A stretch of DNA of 64,000 nt from Salibacterium halotolerans. Its GTDB lineage: Bacteria; Bacillota; Bacilli; Bacillales; Marinococcaceae. Under the pieces are notes generated by a model, which was not told the DNA's origin, searched no databases, and was given only the letters and a program-made list of their open reading frames with translations. The translations under genes and the position numbers were made by a program. Below, piece by piece: positions 54,873-64,000 of the stretch. The DNA lies in contig NZ_FOXD01000002.1 of assembly GCF_900115625.1 (NCBI RefSeq), positions 62,001 through 126,000 on the forward strand, read 5' to 3'. Numbering within the stretch: position 1 is the stretch's first letter; every line of letters starts with the position of its first letter.

Positions 54873-55367
54873 GTGTCCAATAAAATGAAAAAGCTGTTAT
54901 ATTACGGACTGGCACTGTTTACGATTGCGGTGGACCAGCTGACCAAATGGCTGGTTGTTCAGTATATGGATTTGAGGGAAAGCATAGAAATTATCCAGGG
55001 TTTTTTCTATTTGACCTCCCACCGCAATGCGGGAGCAGCTTTTGGCATGCTTCAGGGACAGATGTGGCTTTTTTACATCGTAACGGTCATTGTCGCCGCG
55101 TTCATTGTCTATTATCTGCACCAGTACGGAATGCGGAGTAAATGGTACGGTATTCCTCTGGCTCTCATTCTTGGTGGAGCGCTTGGTAACTTTATTGACC
55201 GGGTGCTTTTCGAAGAAGTGGTAGATTTCTTTGATGTCTACATTTTTTCATACAATTATCCGATATTTAACATCGCCGATTCCGCACTTGTCACCGGAGT
55301 ACTGGTGTTGATTGTGAAAATGGCAGCTGACGACTGGAAAGAAAAGAGGAAAGAGAAGCATGGATAA
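54873..55367 (+). CDS. lspA: Lipoprotein signal peptidase II
   Basis: The 164-residue membrane aspartyl protease removes signal peptides from lipoproteins. Four helices; DQLTKWLV at the start, SHRNAGAAFGML, GGALGNFIDR and FNIADSALVTG contain the conserved Asn and the two catalytic Asp. Start GTG 54873 (behind AGGAAA) or ATG 54885 (9 bases after AGCAGGTG); both are possible. The general-stress gene ylyA that B. subtilis has between ileS and lspA is missing. The end overlaps the next gene by 8 bases. Confidence 0.94.
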   Translation: MSNKMKKLLYYGLALFTIAVDQLTKWLVVQYMDLRESIEIIQGFFYLTSHRNAGAAFGMLQGQMWLFYIVTVIVAAFIVYYLHQYGMRSKWYGIPLALILGGALGNFIDRVLFEEVVDFFDVYIFSYNYPIFNIADSALVTGVLVLIVKMAADDWKEKRKEKHG

Positions 55368-56277
55368 GTATCATACCTGGAAGATAACGGAAGAAGACGC
55401 CGGAATGCGGATTGACAAATTTCTTGCCGCTGCAGGGGCGGACTGGTCCAGAACAAAGGTGCAGCAATGGGCCGGAGAAGGAAGCATTCTCGTCAATGAA
55501 CGCGTCGTGAAAAGCAATTATGTGCTGCGGGACGGCGATAAAGTGGAAGTCAATGAAGCAGAAAAACAGGAGCAGCTCCTGCTTCCGGAATCACTGCCGC
55601 TCGATATTTATTATGAAGACGAGCATATTATTGTCGTCAACAAGCCTAAGGGAATGGTTGTCCATCCAGCACCAGGGCATTATTCGGGAACGCTTGTAAA
55701 CGCTCTGCTTTATCACTCGGCGGCATTGTCTTCGGTAAACGGTGAAGAGAGACCGGGGATTGTCCACCGGCTCGACAAAGACACGTCGGGGCTCTTGGTC
55801 TGCGCGAAACATGACAGTGCCCATCTGCATCTTGCCGCTCAGCTGCAGGATAAAGAGATGAAACGGGTGTATCAGGCGGTTGTGCATGGCAGTATTGCCC
55901 ATGATACCGGAATTATAGAAGCTCCTATCGGAAGAGATACGGCTGACCGTCAGAAAATGGCGGTCACCGATTATCATTCCAAAGATGCCGTTACACATTT
56001 TCGTGTGATGGAGCGTTTTGAAGACTTCACATTGGTGGAGTGCCGTCTGGAAACCGGGCGGACGCACCAGATCAGGGTTCACTTTTCCTATATCGGCCAT
56101 CCTGCGGCAGGAGATCCAAAATATACGAAGAAGAAGACTGCCGGTTTGAGCGGTCAGGCCCTCCACGCTGCCGGTCTGTCGCTCATCCATCCGGCGAGCG
56201 GAGAATGGATGAGCTGGGAAGCGCCTTTACCCGAAGAAATGCATGTATTGCTTGAAGATCTTCGAAAAAAGGATTGA
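55360..56277 (+). CDS. RluD-family 23S rRNA pseudouridine synthase (YlyB)
   Basis: The 305-residue enzyme has an N-terminal S4 domain (about 15-75) and a catalytic domain with the RluA/RluD motif VHRLDKDTSGLLVCAK, in which the Asp is catalytic. NKPKGMVVHPAPGH and CRLETGRTHQIRVHF are further signatures. It probably isomerises uridines in helix 69 of 23S rRNA. The gene precedes pyrR as ylyB does in B. subtilis; the TTGACC of the pyr promoter overlaps its stop. Confidence 0.94.
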   Translation: MDKYHTWKITEEDAGMRIDKFLAAAGADWSRTKVQQWAGEGSILVNERVVKSNYVLRDGDKVEVNEAEKQEQLLLPESLPLDIYYEDEHIIVVNKPKGMVVHPAPGHYSGTLVNALLYHSAALSSVNGEERPGIVHRLDKDTSGLLVCAKHDSAHLHLAAQLQDKEMKRVYQAVVHGSIAHDTGIIEAPIGRDTADRQKMAVTDYHSKDAVTHFRVMERFEDFTLVECRLETGRTHQIRVHFSYIGHPAAGDPKYTKKKTAGLSGQALHAAGLSLIHPASGEWMSWEAPLPEEMHVLLEDLRKKD

Positions 56278-56302
56278 CCCGAACAGCATAATCTGACATA
56301 AT
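56274..56302 (+). promoter_or_regulatory. Promoter of the pyr operon
   Basis: TTGACC (56274-56279), 17 bp, CATAAT (56297-56302). The predicted start is near 56309, just ahead of the PyrR-binding leader. Confidence 0.75.
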
Positions 56303-56333
56303 CTATACAAACGATATGAAATCCTTTAAAGAC

Positions 56334-56438
56334 AGTCCCGTGAGGCTGGGAAGGAAACGGATGCCCCTTTTTTAACAGGGGTGGTGTATATTGTGCACGC
56401 AGCCATCCTCCCACCCAATCGGGCGGGGGGATTTTTTT
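56334..56438 (+). promoter_or_regulatory. PyrR-dependent attenuator 1 (leader of pyrR)
   Basis: AGTCCCGTGAGGCT (56334-56347) matches the PyrR binding loop (AGTCC-N-GTGAGGCT). The terminator is 56406-56416 with 56421-56431, followed by a T7 run. UMP-bound PyrR should stabilise the loop and cause termination. Confidence 0.9.
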
Positions 56439-56442
56439 ATGA

Positions 56443-57024
<582 letters not shown>

Positions 57025-57038
57025 ACCCGCTTTAAATC

Positions 57039-57137
57039 AGTCCAGTGAGGCTGAAAAGGGGTATAAATGGAGCAGGAGAGACGTGTCTTCCTGCCTCCTG
57101 TTTGTACCTCTTTGCCTGACGGGCAAAGATTTTTTTT
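57039..57137 (+). promoter_or_regulatory. PyrR-dependent attenuator 2 (pyrR-pyrP gap)
   Basis: AGTCCAGTGAGGCT (57039-57052) is a canonical PyrR loop. The terminator CTTTGCC (57110-57116) with GGCAAAG (57122-57128) is followed by a T8 run. Confidence 0.93.
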
Positions 57138-57179
57138 GCCCATGGAAGAGAACACCAACCAGAACAGGAGAGATGACAA

Positions 57180-58514
57180 ATGGAAGACACCCAGGTGAAA
57201 CTGAAAAAAAACGACGTACCAAAATGGAACGAATGGCTTATCCTGAGTATGCAGCATTTATTCGCGATGTTCGGTGCCACCATTCTCGTACCGGTGTTAA
57301 CCGGTTTGAGTCCGGCTGTTGCGCTTCTTTCAAGCGGACTCGGAACGCTTGTCTATCTGGTCATAACTAAAGGACAGATCCCGGCTTATCTCGGATCATC
57401 GTTTGCCTTTATTATGCCGGTAACATCCGCCATGGCAATCGGCGGGCCGGAAGGAGTTATGATCGGCACCTTTGCCGCTGGAGTTGTCTACAGCATTACG
57501 GCTCTTGTGATCAAAAAAACCGGGGTGAAGTGGCTGATGAACCTGCTTCCTCCTATTGTTACCGGACCGGTCATTATCGTAATCGGGCTCGGTCTGGCTG
57601 GAACGGCGGTGGATATGGCCATGAATTTCGACGACCAGAGCGGGCAGTATGTCCAGCCGACGCTCCATTTCAGTATTGCGCTTGCGACCCTTGCATTGAC
57701 CATCATTGTGTCGGTTTTTGTAAGAGGTTTTCTGAATCTTATTCCCATTCTTATCGGATTGAGCGGCGGATATATCATCGCGCTGGCCGTCGGAATTGTA
57801 GATCTCAGTGACATCGCGCAGGCAGCCTGGTTCCGGGTTCCGGATCTGGTCGTTCCTTTTATAGGCTTTGAGCCGCAGTGGTCGTGGAGCATTATTTTCA
57901 TCATGACGCCGATTGCCATTGTGACCCTGGCCGAACATATCGGTGATCAACTCGTCCTAAGTAAAGTTGCCGGCGAAAACTATGTAAAAAAACCAGGTCT
58001 GCACCGCTCCATCATGGGAGACGGAGCAGCAACGATCGTGGCTTCTCTGATCGGAGGACCTCCGAACACGACATACGGCGAAAATATCGGGGTGCTCGCC
58101 ATCACAAGAGTTTTCAGTGTATATGTCATAGGAGGGGCGGCCGTTCTCGCACTGGTTTTTGGTTTTATCGGCAAAGTGGAAGCTTTAATCGCGAGCATAC
58201 CGGATGCGGTAATGGGAGGTGTCTCTATCCTATTGTTCGGAATTATCGCTTCCTCCGGCCTGCGGATGCTGATAGATAATCAGGTGGATCTTGGGGTGAA
58301 GCGGAATCTGATTATCGTCTCCGTCATTCTTGTCATCGGTATTGGAGGTGCCTTTATCGATATTAATGAGAACCTGCAGATCTCGGGAATGGCTCTGGCA
58401 GCTGTAACCGGCATTATATTAAACGCGGTCCTGCCGGGTAAGCAGTACGCTTTCGGCAACGGTGCCATGTTTGAGTCTCTGGACGACAAAATGAAAGAAG
58501 ACGAAGCCGCTTGA
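57180..58514 (+). CDS. pyrP: Uracil permease
   Basis: The 444-residue NCS2/UraA-family uracil:proton symporter has about 14 helices. Signatures: LSMQHLFAMFGATILVPVLTG at the start, the substrate loop FIMTPIAIVTLAEHIGD (Glu binds uracil) and GPPNTTYGENIGV. AACAGGAGAGATGACAA precedes the ATG. The acidic C-terminus is cytosolic. It lies behind attenuator 2. Confidence 0.95.
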   Translation: MEDTQVKLKKNDVPKWNEWLILSMQHLFAMFGATILVPVLTGLSPAVALLSSGLGTLVYLVITKGQIPAYLGSSFAFIMPVTSAMAIGGPEGVMIGTFAAGVVYSITALVIKKTGVKWLMNLLPPIVTGPVIIVIGLGLAGTAVDMAMNFDDQSGQYVQPTLHFSIALATLALTIIVSVFVRGFLNLIPILIGLSGGYIIALAVGIVDLSDIAQAAWFRVPDLVVPFIGFEPQWSWSIIFIMTPIAIVTLAEHIGDQLVLSKVAGENYVKKPGLHRSIMGDGAATIVASLIGGPPNTTYGENIGVLAITRVFSVYVIGGAAVLALVFGFIGKVEALIASIPDAVMGGVSILLFGIIASSGLRMLIDNQVDLGVKRNLIIVSVILVIGIGGAFIDINENLQISGMALAAVTGIILNAVLPGKQYAFGNGAMFESLDDKMKEDEAA

Positions 58515-58567
58515 CATGCCAAAGGTGTTGTACGTATGACAGAAACGAAAAGAGAGGGGAAAAGCCG

Positions 58568-59512
58568 ATGATTCGAATGGATGCGGATAAACCAATCAAA
58601 ACAGAAACCGGTCCGGCGCATGTGTTAACGATGGAAGACTGGAGTGTTGATGCCATTCATAAACTGCTTGAAAAAGCGCAATGGTTTGCCGATCATCCGG
58701 AAAAACTGCCGCTGCAGCGCCTGTATGCCGCCAATCTTTTTTTTGAGCCGAGCACCCGCACGAAGCTGAGCTTTGAAGCAGCAGAGCGCAATCTCGGACT
58801 GGATCTGCTCCATTTTGAAGCAGATACGTCCAGTGTCATTAAAGGGGAAAGCTTGTATGATACCGTCAAAACACTGGAAAGTATCGGAGCTGATGTTGTC
58901 GTCATACGCCACGACCGGGATCGTTTTTTTGAGGAACTCACGGAAAAGCTGAATATACCAATTATCAATGGAGGAGACGGCTGCGGCCATCACCCGACCC
59001 AGTCTTTTCTTGATCTCTTAACGATCCGCCAGGAATTTGGGACGTTTTCGAATGTGAACATTGTCATTGCCGGTGATATTTTTCACAGCCGGGTGGCGCG
59101 GTCCAACCTGGACGTCCTCGAAAGGCTCGGAGCGAACGTCTATGTAAGCGGACCAAAGGAATGGATGGGTGACGAGCTCGAGAAGCGCTGGCTGCCGATG
59201 GACGAAGCGGTCGAAACCGCTGATGTCATGATGATGCTGCGCATTCAGCATGAACGTCATACGGTAAAGATGGCAGCCGGCCCTGATGAATATCATAAAC
59301 GGTTCGGTCTGAATGAAGAAAAAGCGGCACGGATGAAACCGGACGCTGTCATCATGCATCCGGCGCCGGTCAACCGGAATGTGGAGCTGGCTGATACGTT
59401 GGTGGAATCAGATCGTTCCAGAATTTTTAAGCAGATGAAAAACGGAGTGTTTGTACGGATGGCCGTACTGCGCCACGTACTGGAAAAACAGAAAGGATGT
59501 CTCAATCAATGA
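58568..59512 (+). CDS. pyrB: Aspartate carbamoyltransferase catalytic chain
   Basis: The 314-residue enzyme joins carbamoyl phosphate and aspartate. NLFFEPSTRTKLSFEAAE contains the S-T-R-T phosphate site, GDGCGHHPTQSFLDLLTI the HPTQ loop, and MHPAPVNR the aspartate site. ATG 58568 follows GAGAGGGGAAAAGCC; the upstream frame overlaps pyrP. Only 53 bp separate it from pyrP, without a third attenuator. The stop overlaps carA. Confidence 0.96.
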   Translation: MIRMDADKPIKTETGPAHVLTMEDWSVDAIHKLLEKAQWFADHPEKLPLQRLYAANLFFEPSTRTKLSFEAAERNLGLDLLHFEADTSSVIKGESLYDTVKTLESIGADVVVIRHDRDRFFEELTEKLNIPIINGGDGCGHHPTQSFLDLLTIRQEFGTFSNVNIVIAGDIFHSRVARSNLDVLERLGANVYVSGPKEWMGDELEKRWLPMDEAVETADVMMMLRIQHERHTVKMAAGPDEYHKRFGLNEEKAARMKPDAVIMHPAPVNRNVELADTLVESDRSRIFKQMKNGVFVRMAVLRHVLEKQKGCLNQ

Positions 59513-60597
59513 AACGAAAACTGATGCTTGAAAATGGAACCATATTTACAGGAGAGGCGCTCGGAAGCACCCGTTCCACAACGGGAGAAGTCGTATTCAA
59601 TACAAGCATGACCGGGTATCAGGAAATTCTATCCGATCCATCCTACTGCGATCAGATTATTACCCTGACTTATCCTTTAATAGGAAATTACGGTATTAAC
59701 CGTGATGATTTTGAAACACTTCAACCGGCAGCGGGCGGTCTGATCGTAAAAGAATCCGCCCATCATCCAAGTAATTTCCGAAGCGCCGCCCGTCTTGATG
59801 ATTGGCTGAAAGATAAAGATATTCCCGCCATTTCCAGGATAGATACGCGGATGCTGACCCGTGTCATCCGAAAGCACGGTACGCTGCACGGCCGGATGTT
59901 TAACGTGGAAGAGGACGAAAATGAAATACTGGAAGAACTCCGCGCTCTGCAGCCAACACGCAACAAAGTAAAAAAAGTGTCGACCCGCACCGCCTATCAC
60001 GCACCGGGAACCGGCCGCCGCGTCGTTTTAATGGATTACGGCGCAAAACACGGCATCAGCCGCAACCTGATTCAACGGGGATGTGACGTATTCGTTATGC
60101 CCTATGACACGCCGGCCAAAGAAATTTTTGAATTGAACCCGGACGGCATCATGCTCAGTAACGGTCCCGGTGACCCGGAAGATGTACCGGAAGCTGTTGA
60201 TACGCTGAAAGCTGTTCTCGGCCACATTCCGATTTTCGGCATCTGCCTCGGCCATCAGCTTCTCAGCCTGGCCTGCGGCGCGTCTTCATCGAAACTGACA
60301 TTCGGCCACCGCGGAGCCAACCATCCTGTAAAAGATGTACGGACGGGCAGGGTTGATATGACCTCCCAGAACCACGGATACACGATTGACAGACAGTCTC
60401 TGATGGGGACGGACCTGCAGTTGACCCATGTCAATGTAAATGATGGAACCGTGGAAGGGGTTGCGCATAATGAATATCCTGCTTTCAGTGTGCAGTATCA
60501 TCCGGAAGCATCACCTGGTCCCGAGGATTCCAACAACCTGTTTGATGAGTTTATGAAGATGATGGACAAAGAAAAAGCAGCGACATCGTTCGTATAA
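59509..60597 (+). CDS. carA: Carbamoyl-phosphate synthase, small (glutaminase) subunit, pyrimidine type
   Basis: The 362-residue subunit (PyrAA) has the CPSase small-chain domain ([20 protein letters not shown]) and a class I glutaminase with the catalytic Cys in [15 protein letters not shown] and the His/Glu pair in [16 protein letters not shown] 59509 overlaps the pyrB stop as ATGA. In B. subtilis pyrC stands between pyrB and this gene; here it is absent. Confidence 0.96.
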   Translation: MKRKLMLENGTIFTGEALGSTRSTTGEVVFNTSMTGYQEILSDPSYCDQIITLTYPLIGNYGINRDDFETLQPAAGGLIVKESAHHPSNFRSAARLDDWLKDKDIPAISRIDTRMLTRVIRKHGTLHGRMFNVEEDENEILEELRALQPTRNKVKKVSTRTAYHAPGTGRRVVLMDYGAKHGISRNLIQRGCDVFVMPYDTPAKEIFELNPDGIMLSNGPGDPEDVPEAVDTLKAVLGHIPIFGICLGHQLLSLACGASSSKLTFGHRGANHPVKDVRTGRVDMTSQNHGYTIDRQSLMGTDLQLTHVNVNDGTVEGVAHNEYPAFSVQYHPEASPGPEDSNNLFDEFMKMMDKEKAATSFV

Positions 60598-60610
60598 AGG
60601 GGAGAGAGAC

Positions 60611-63600
60611 ATGCCAAAACGTACAGATATTCAGAAAATACTAGTTATCGGATCCGGTCCCATCACAATCGGGCAGGCGGCGGAGTTTGATTACGCCGGC
60701 ACCCAGGCCTGCCAGGCGCTGAAAGAAGAAGGGTATGAAGTCATTCTCGTGAACTCCAATCCGGCAACGATTATGACCGATACCACGATGGCCGATAAAG
60801 TGTATATGGAGCCGATCAGCCTTGAATTTGTCGTCCGCGTCATCCGCAAGGAAAAACCGGATGCACTGCTGCCGACGCTCGGTGGTCAGACCGGTTTGAA
60901 TATGGCGATGCAGTTGTACCGGGAAGGCGTTCTCGAAGATCACCGTATATCTCTTCTCGGCACCGAGCTGGAAGCGATAGAAAAGGCAGAGGACCGGGAA
61001 GTGTTCCGTTCTCTCATGCGGGAGCTGGATGAACCGGTACCCGAAAGTGAGATCGTGAACACATTTGAACAGGCAAAAGCATTTGTAGAATCGATTGGTT
61101 ATCCGGTCATTGTCCGCCCGGCCTACACACTCGGCGGAACAGGCGGGGGTCTTGTTCATAACGAAGAAGAGCTGGTTGAAACCGTGGAAACCGGACTAAA
61201 ATACAGCCCGGTTACCCAGTGTCTGATCGAAAAAAGTATTGCCGGATTCAAGGAAATTGAATACGAAGTGATGCGGGATGCAACAGGTGAGTGCATCGTC
61301 GTCTGTAATATGGAAAATTTGGATCCGGTCGGTATTCATACCGGTGATTCGATTGTCGCGGCACCAAGTCAGACCCTTTCCGACCGGGAATATCAAATGC
61401 TCCGCAATGCTTCCCTGAAAGTCATCCGTGCGCTTGAAATCGAAGGCGGCTGCAATGTGCAGATGGCCCTGTCCCCGGAAAGTTTTCAGTACTACCTGAT
61501 TGAAGTGAATCCACGGGTGAGCCGTTCCTCCGCGCTTGCATCCAAAGCCACAGGCTACCCGATCGCGAAGCTCGCCGCAAAGATCGCAGCAGGCTACCGT
61601 CTCGATGAACTGAAAAACCCCATTACCGGCACGACCTACGCAAGTTTTGAACCGGCCCTTGACTATGTCGTGACCAAAATTCCGCGCTGGCCGTTCGACA
61701 AATTTGAAGCAGCCAACCGGAAACTGGGGACACAGATGAAAGCCACAGGAGAGGTCATGGCCATCGGACGGAATATGGAAGAATCCATCATGAAAGGAAT
61801 CCGCTCTCTTGAGATAGGCAGACACCATTTGTGTGACCCGGAGTACAGAGAATACTCGGATGAAACACTGACAGATAAACTTATGCATGCCGAAGACGAC
61901 CGCCTATTTGTTATCGGAGAAGCGTTTCACAGGGCATGGACGGTCGAACATTTGCATCACCTCACCGGTATCGACCCTTTCTTTCTGGAGAAACTTCTGG
62001 GGATTGTCAGAATGAGCCGGGAATTGTCGTATGAGCCGGGACATATCGAAAATCTCGCCGCCGCGAAAGAAATCGGCATCCCCGATTCTGAAATCGCAAG
62101 GCTTTGGGACTGGCAGGAAAAAGACGTGTACGTACTGCGCCGCCGCAGAGGCATCACACCTGTTTATAAAATGGTGGACACGTGTGCCGCCGAATTTGAA
62201 TCCCAAACGCCGTATTACTATTCCACCTACGAACAGGAGAATGAAAGCGGCCCAAGCGGACGTCCATCTGTGCTGGTGCTCGGCTCCGGCCCTATCCGCA
62301 TCGGGCAGGGTATCGAATTTGACTATGCAACCGTGCACGCCGTATGGGCGCTGCAGGAAGAAGGTTATGAAGCGGTTATCATGAATAATAACCCGGAAAC
62401 AGTATCGACGGACTTCAGTACGTCCGACAAGCTTTACTTTGAACCACTGACGGTGGAGGATGTTATGCATGTCGTGGATCTGGAACAGCCGGAAGGTGTT
62501 ATCGTTCAGTTCGGAGGACAGACCGCTGTCAATCTGGCCGATGAACTGCATGCGCGCGGTGTAACGATTCTCGGGACGACACTTGAAGATATGGACCGCG
62601 CCGAGGACCGTGATAAATTTGAACAGACCCTCCATGAGCTGGACATTCCGCAGCCTCTCGGCAAAACAGCGGTGTCAACGGGAGAAGCACGGAAGATAGC
62701 ATCCGATATCGGTTACCCGGTCCTTGTACGCCCGTCTTATGTACTCGGGGGCAGAGCGATGGAAATCGTTGATGATGAAACGGAACTGCGTTCTTACATG
62801 GAACGGGCTGTGAAAGTGAATGAAAAGCACCCCGTTCTGATCGACCGTTACATGGTTGGAAAAGAAGTGGAAGTAGACGCGGTGTCCGACGGAGAGACGG
62901 TCTTTATACCAGGGATTATGGAGCATATTGAAAGAGCCGGCGTTCATTCCGGCGATTCGATTGCGGTGTATCCAACCTGGTCCCTAAGTGAAGAGGTCAA
63001 ACAGAAGATTGTGGAACGCACGGTTGCGATCGGCAAAGGACTGAATATAAAAGGGCTCCTTAATATTCAGTTTGTCATTCATGAAGAAGATGTTTACGTT
63101 CTTGAGGTGAATCCAAGAGCCAGCCGGACCGTACCTTTCCTGAGCAAAATCACCGGTGTTCCAATCGCAGCCGCGGCGACAAGAGCCATGGCGGGTACGA
63201 CGCTGGTAGAACAGGGCTACGCCGACGGCATGCTTCCGGAGAAGAAAGAAGTCTCCGTAAAAGTTCCGGTATTCTCCTTTGCGAAACTGCGCCGTGTGGA
63301 TATTTCATTAGGACCTGAAATGAAATCAACAGGTGAAGTCATAGGCCGGGACGCCTCTCTTGAAAAAGCACTCTATAAAGGATTGATTGCATCAGGCATG
63401 AGCATCCCTGCCCACGGTTCGGTGCTTTTCACGGTAGCAGACAAAAACAAAGACGAAGCATTGAAACTGGCACAGCGTTTCCATGCCATCGGCTATACGC
63501 TTCTTGCGACGCAGGGAACGGCTGATTTTCTGCGCAGACACGCCATTCCTGCTCAAACGGTAAATAAAGTATCTGAGTCATCCCCTGATCTGCTCGATGT

Positions 63601-63835
63601 GATCCGCAAAGGTCAGGCTCAGTTTATCATTAACACCTTGACCCAAGGCAAACAGCCGGCAAGGGACGGATTCCGGATCCGCCGGGAAGCTGTTGAAAAT
63701 GAAGTGGTCTGCATGACGTCGATGGACACGGCGGATGCATTGCTCAGGGTGCTTGAAATGTTCTCCTTCTCCACCGAGGCCGTGCCGGAAATGACAAAAC
63801 GCACGTCACCGGCATCCGGCGGGGTAACCGTATGA
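60611..63835 (+). CDS. carB: Carbamoyl-phosphate synthase, large subunit, pyrimidine type
   Basis: The 1074-residue subunit (PyrAB) has two homologous ATP-grasp halves. [20 protein letters not shown] opens the first and [20 protein letters not shown] the second; a C-terminal MGS-like allosteric domain (from about 935) may bind UMP/PRPP. It makes carbamoyl phosphate from bicarbonate, ATP and ammonia passed from CarA. AAAGGGGAGAGAGAC precedes the ATG. The stop overlaps pyrK (ATGA). Confidence 0.97.
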   Translation: MPKRTDIQKILVIGSGPITIGQAAEFDYAGTQACQALKEEGYEVILVNSNPATIMTDTTMADKVYMEPISLEFVVRVIRKEKPDALLPTLGGQTGLNMAMQLYREGVLEDHRISLLGTELEAIEKAEDREVFRSLMRELDEPVPESEIVNTFEQAKAFVESIGYPVIVRPAYTLGGTGGGLVHNEEELVETVETGLKYSPVTQCLIEKSIAGFKEIEYEVMRDATGECIVVCNMENLDPVGIHTGDSIVAAPSQTLSDREYQMLRNASLKVIRALEIEGGCNVQMALSPESFQYYLIEVNPRVSRSSALASKATGYPIAKLAAKIAAGYRLDELKNPITGTTYASFEPALDYVVTKIPRWPFDKFEAANRKLGTQMKATGEVMAIGRNMEESIMKGIRSLEIGRHHLCDPEYREYSDETLTDKLMHAEDDRLFVIGEAFHRAWTVEHLHHLTGIDPFFLEKLLGIVRMSRELSYEPGHIENLAAAKEIGIPDSEIARLWDWQEKDVYVLRRRRGITPVYKMVDTCAAEFESQTPYYYSTYEQENESGPSGRPSVLVLGSGPIRIGQGIEFDYATVHAVWALQEEGYEAVIMNNNPETVSTDFSTSDKLYFEPLTVEDVMHVVDLEQPEGVIVQFGGQTAVNLADELHARGVTILGTTLEDMDRAEDRDKFEQTLHELDIPQPLGKTAVSTGEARKIASDIGYPVLVRPSYVLGGRAMEIVDDETELRSYMERAVKVNEKHPVLIDRYMVGKEVEVDAVSDGETVFIPGIMEHIERAGVHSGDSIAVYPTWSLSEEVKQKIVERTVAIGKGLNIKGLLNIQFVIHEEDVYVLEVNPRASRTVPFLSKITGVPIAAAATRAMAGTTLVEQGYADGMLPEKKEVSVKVPVFSFAKLRRVDISLGPEMKSTGEVIGRDASLEKALYKGLIASGMSIPAHGSVLFTVADKNKDEALKLAQRFHAIGYTLLATQGTADFLRRHAIPAQTVNKVSESSPDLLDVIRKGQAQFIINTLTQGKQPARDGFRIRREAVENEVVCMTSMDTADALLRVLEMFSFSTEAVPEMTKRTSPASGGVTV

Positions 63836-64000
63836 AAAAAGAAAACATGACAATTACCAATCACCGCCGTATTGCACGGAATATTTATGAAATGGAACTG
63901 GAAGGGAAGCTTGTCCAGGAGACAGCCGGCCCCGGGCAGTTTCTTCACATCCTGCCGCCCGCAAGCGATTCGATGCTGCTGCGCCGCCCGATCAGCATCT
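63832..64000 (+). CDS. pyrK: Dihydroorotate dehydrogenase electron-transfer subunit, N-terminal part
   Basis: Only the first 56 codons are inside the window. They read [20 protein letters not shown], then [11 protein letters not shown] and MLLRRPISI, the FAD-binding start (R-R-P-I-S) of PyrK. PyrK carries FAD and a [2Fe-2S] cluster and passes electrons from PyrD to NAD. The ATG overlaps the carB stop. pyrD is expected just outside. Confidence 0.93.
   Translation, partial: MKKENMTITNHRRIARNIYEMELEGKLVQETAGPGQFLHILPPASDSMLLRRPISI

Overview
The window is a bacterial chromosome segment from an endospore-forming member of the Bacillaceae. The gene order follows the Bacillus subtilis ctaG-ylb-mra/dcw-spoIIG-ylm-ileS-pyr region almost gene for gene. 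Spore genes are present throughout (ytvI, ylbD, ylbJ, gerR, spoVD, spoVE, spoIIGA, sigE, sigG). MurE carries the DNPR motif of meso-diaminopimelate-type peptidoglycan. Many starts are TTG or GTG behind strong AGGAGG sites. A halophilic or alkaliphilic relative of B. subtilis is plausible, but that is inference.

Layout. 1-4.5 kb: end of the oxidase assembly gene ctaM, ytvI, a YugN-like gene, ylbB, ylbD, an exported orphan, and ricF (ylbF). 4.5-13.3 kb: a block that separates ylbF from ylbG, which are neighbours in B. subtilis. It holds an SRPBCC protein, the c-di-AMP sensor darB, tnrA with a perfect TnrA/GlnR box, a nitroreductase, an exported orphan, an aspartokinase, a proline operon proBAC behind a T-box, and a dehydrogenase. 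13.3-24.8 kb: ylbG, a hairpin RNA candidate, an MFS exporter behind what looks like a leader-peptide attenuator, rsmD, coaD, ylbJ, ylbL, tmcAL, ylbN-rpmF, gerR, ylbP, a DUF3397 gene and bshC. 24.9-43.4 kb: the division and cell-wall cluster mraZ to ftsZ, including murG, murB, divIB, two DUF881 genes and sbp. 43.4-44.9 kb: about 1.45 kb with no intact gene. It is bounded by 17-bp inverted repeats and filled with two kinds of repeat, at the place where B. subtilis carries bpr. 44.9-47.5 kb: spoIIGA-sigE and sigG. 47.5-51.7 kb: ylmC, pgeF, ylmE, sepF, ylmG, ylmH, divIVA. 51.7-56.3 kb: ileS behind a T-box, lspA, and an RluD-family gene. 56.3-64 kb: the pyrimidine operon pyrR-pyrP-pyrB-carA-carB-pyrK, with two PyrR attenuators; pyrC is absent between pyrB and carA.

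How it fits together. The dcw cluster makes lipid II and assembles the divisome (FtsL, PBP2B, DivIB, FtsA, FtsZ, SepF, DivIVA). Interleaved genes divert this machinery to the spore cortex (SpoVD, SpoVE) and to compartment-specific transcription (pro-sigma-E with its processing protease, then sigma-G). Sensor-controlled biosynthetic units sit around it: proline and isoleucine T-boxes, PyrR attenuation, and TnrA autoregulation.

The least explained features are the repeat-rich element between ftsZ and spoIIGA, the attenuator ahead of the MFS exporter, the structured element between ctaM and ytvI, and the missing conventional start codon of spoIIGA. No tRNA, rRNA, CRISPR array or intact transposase was seen.
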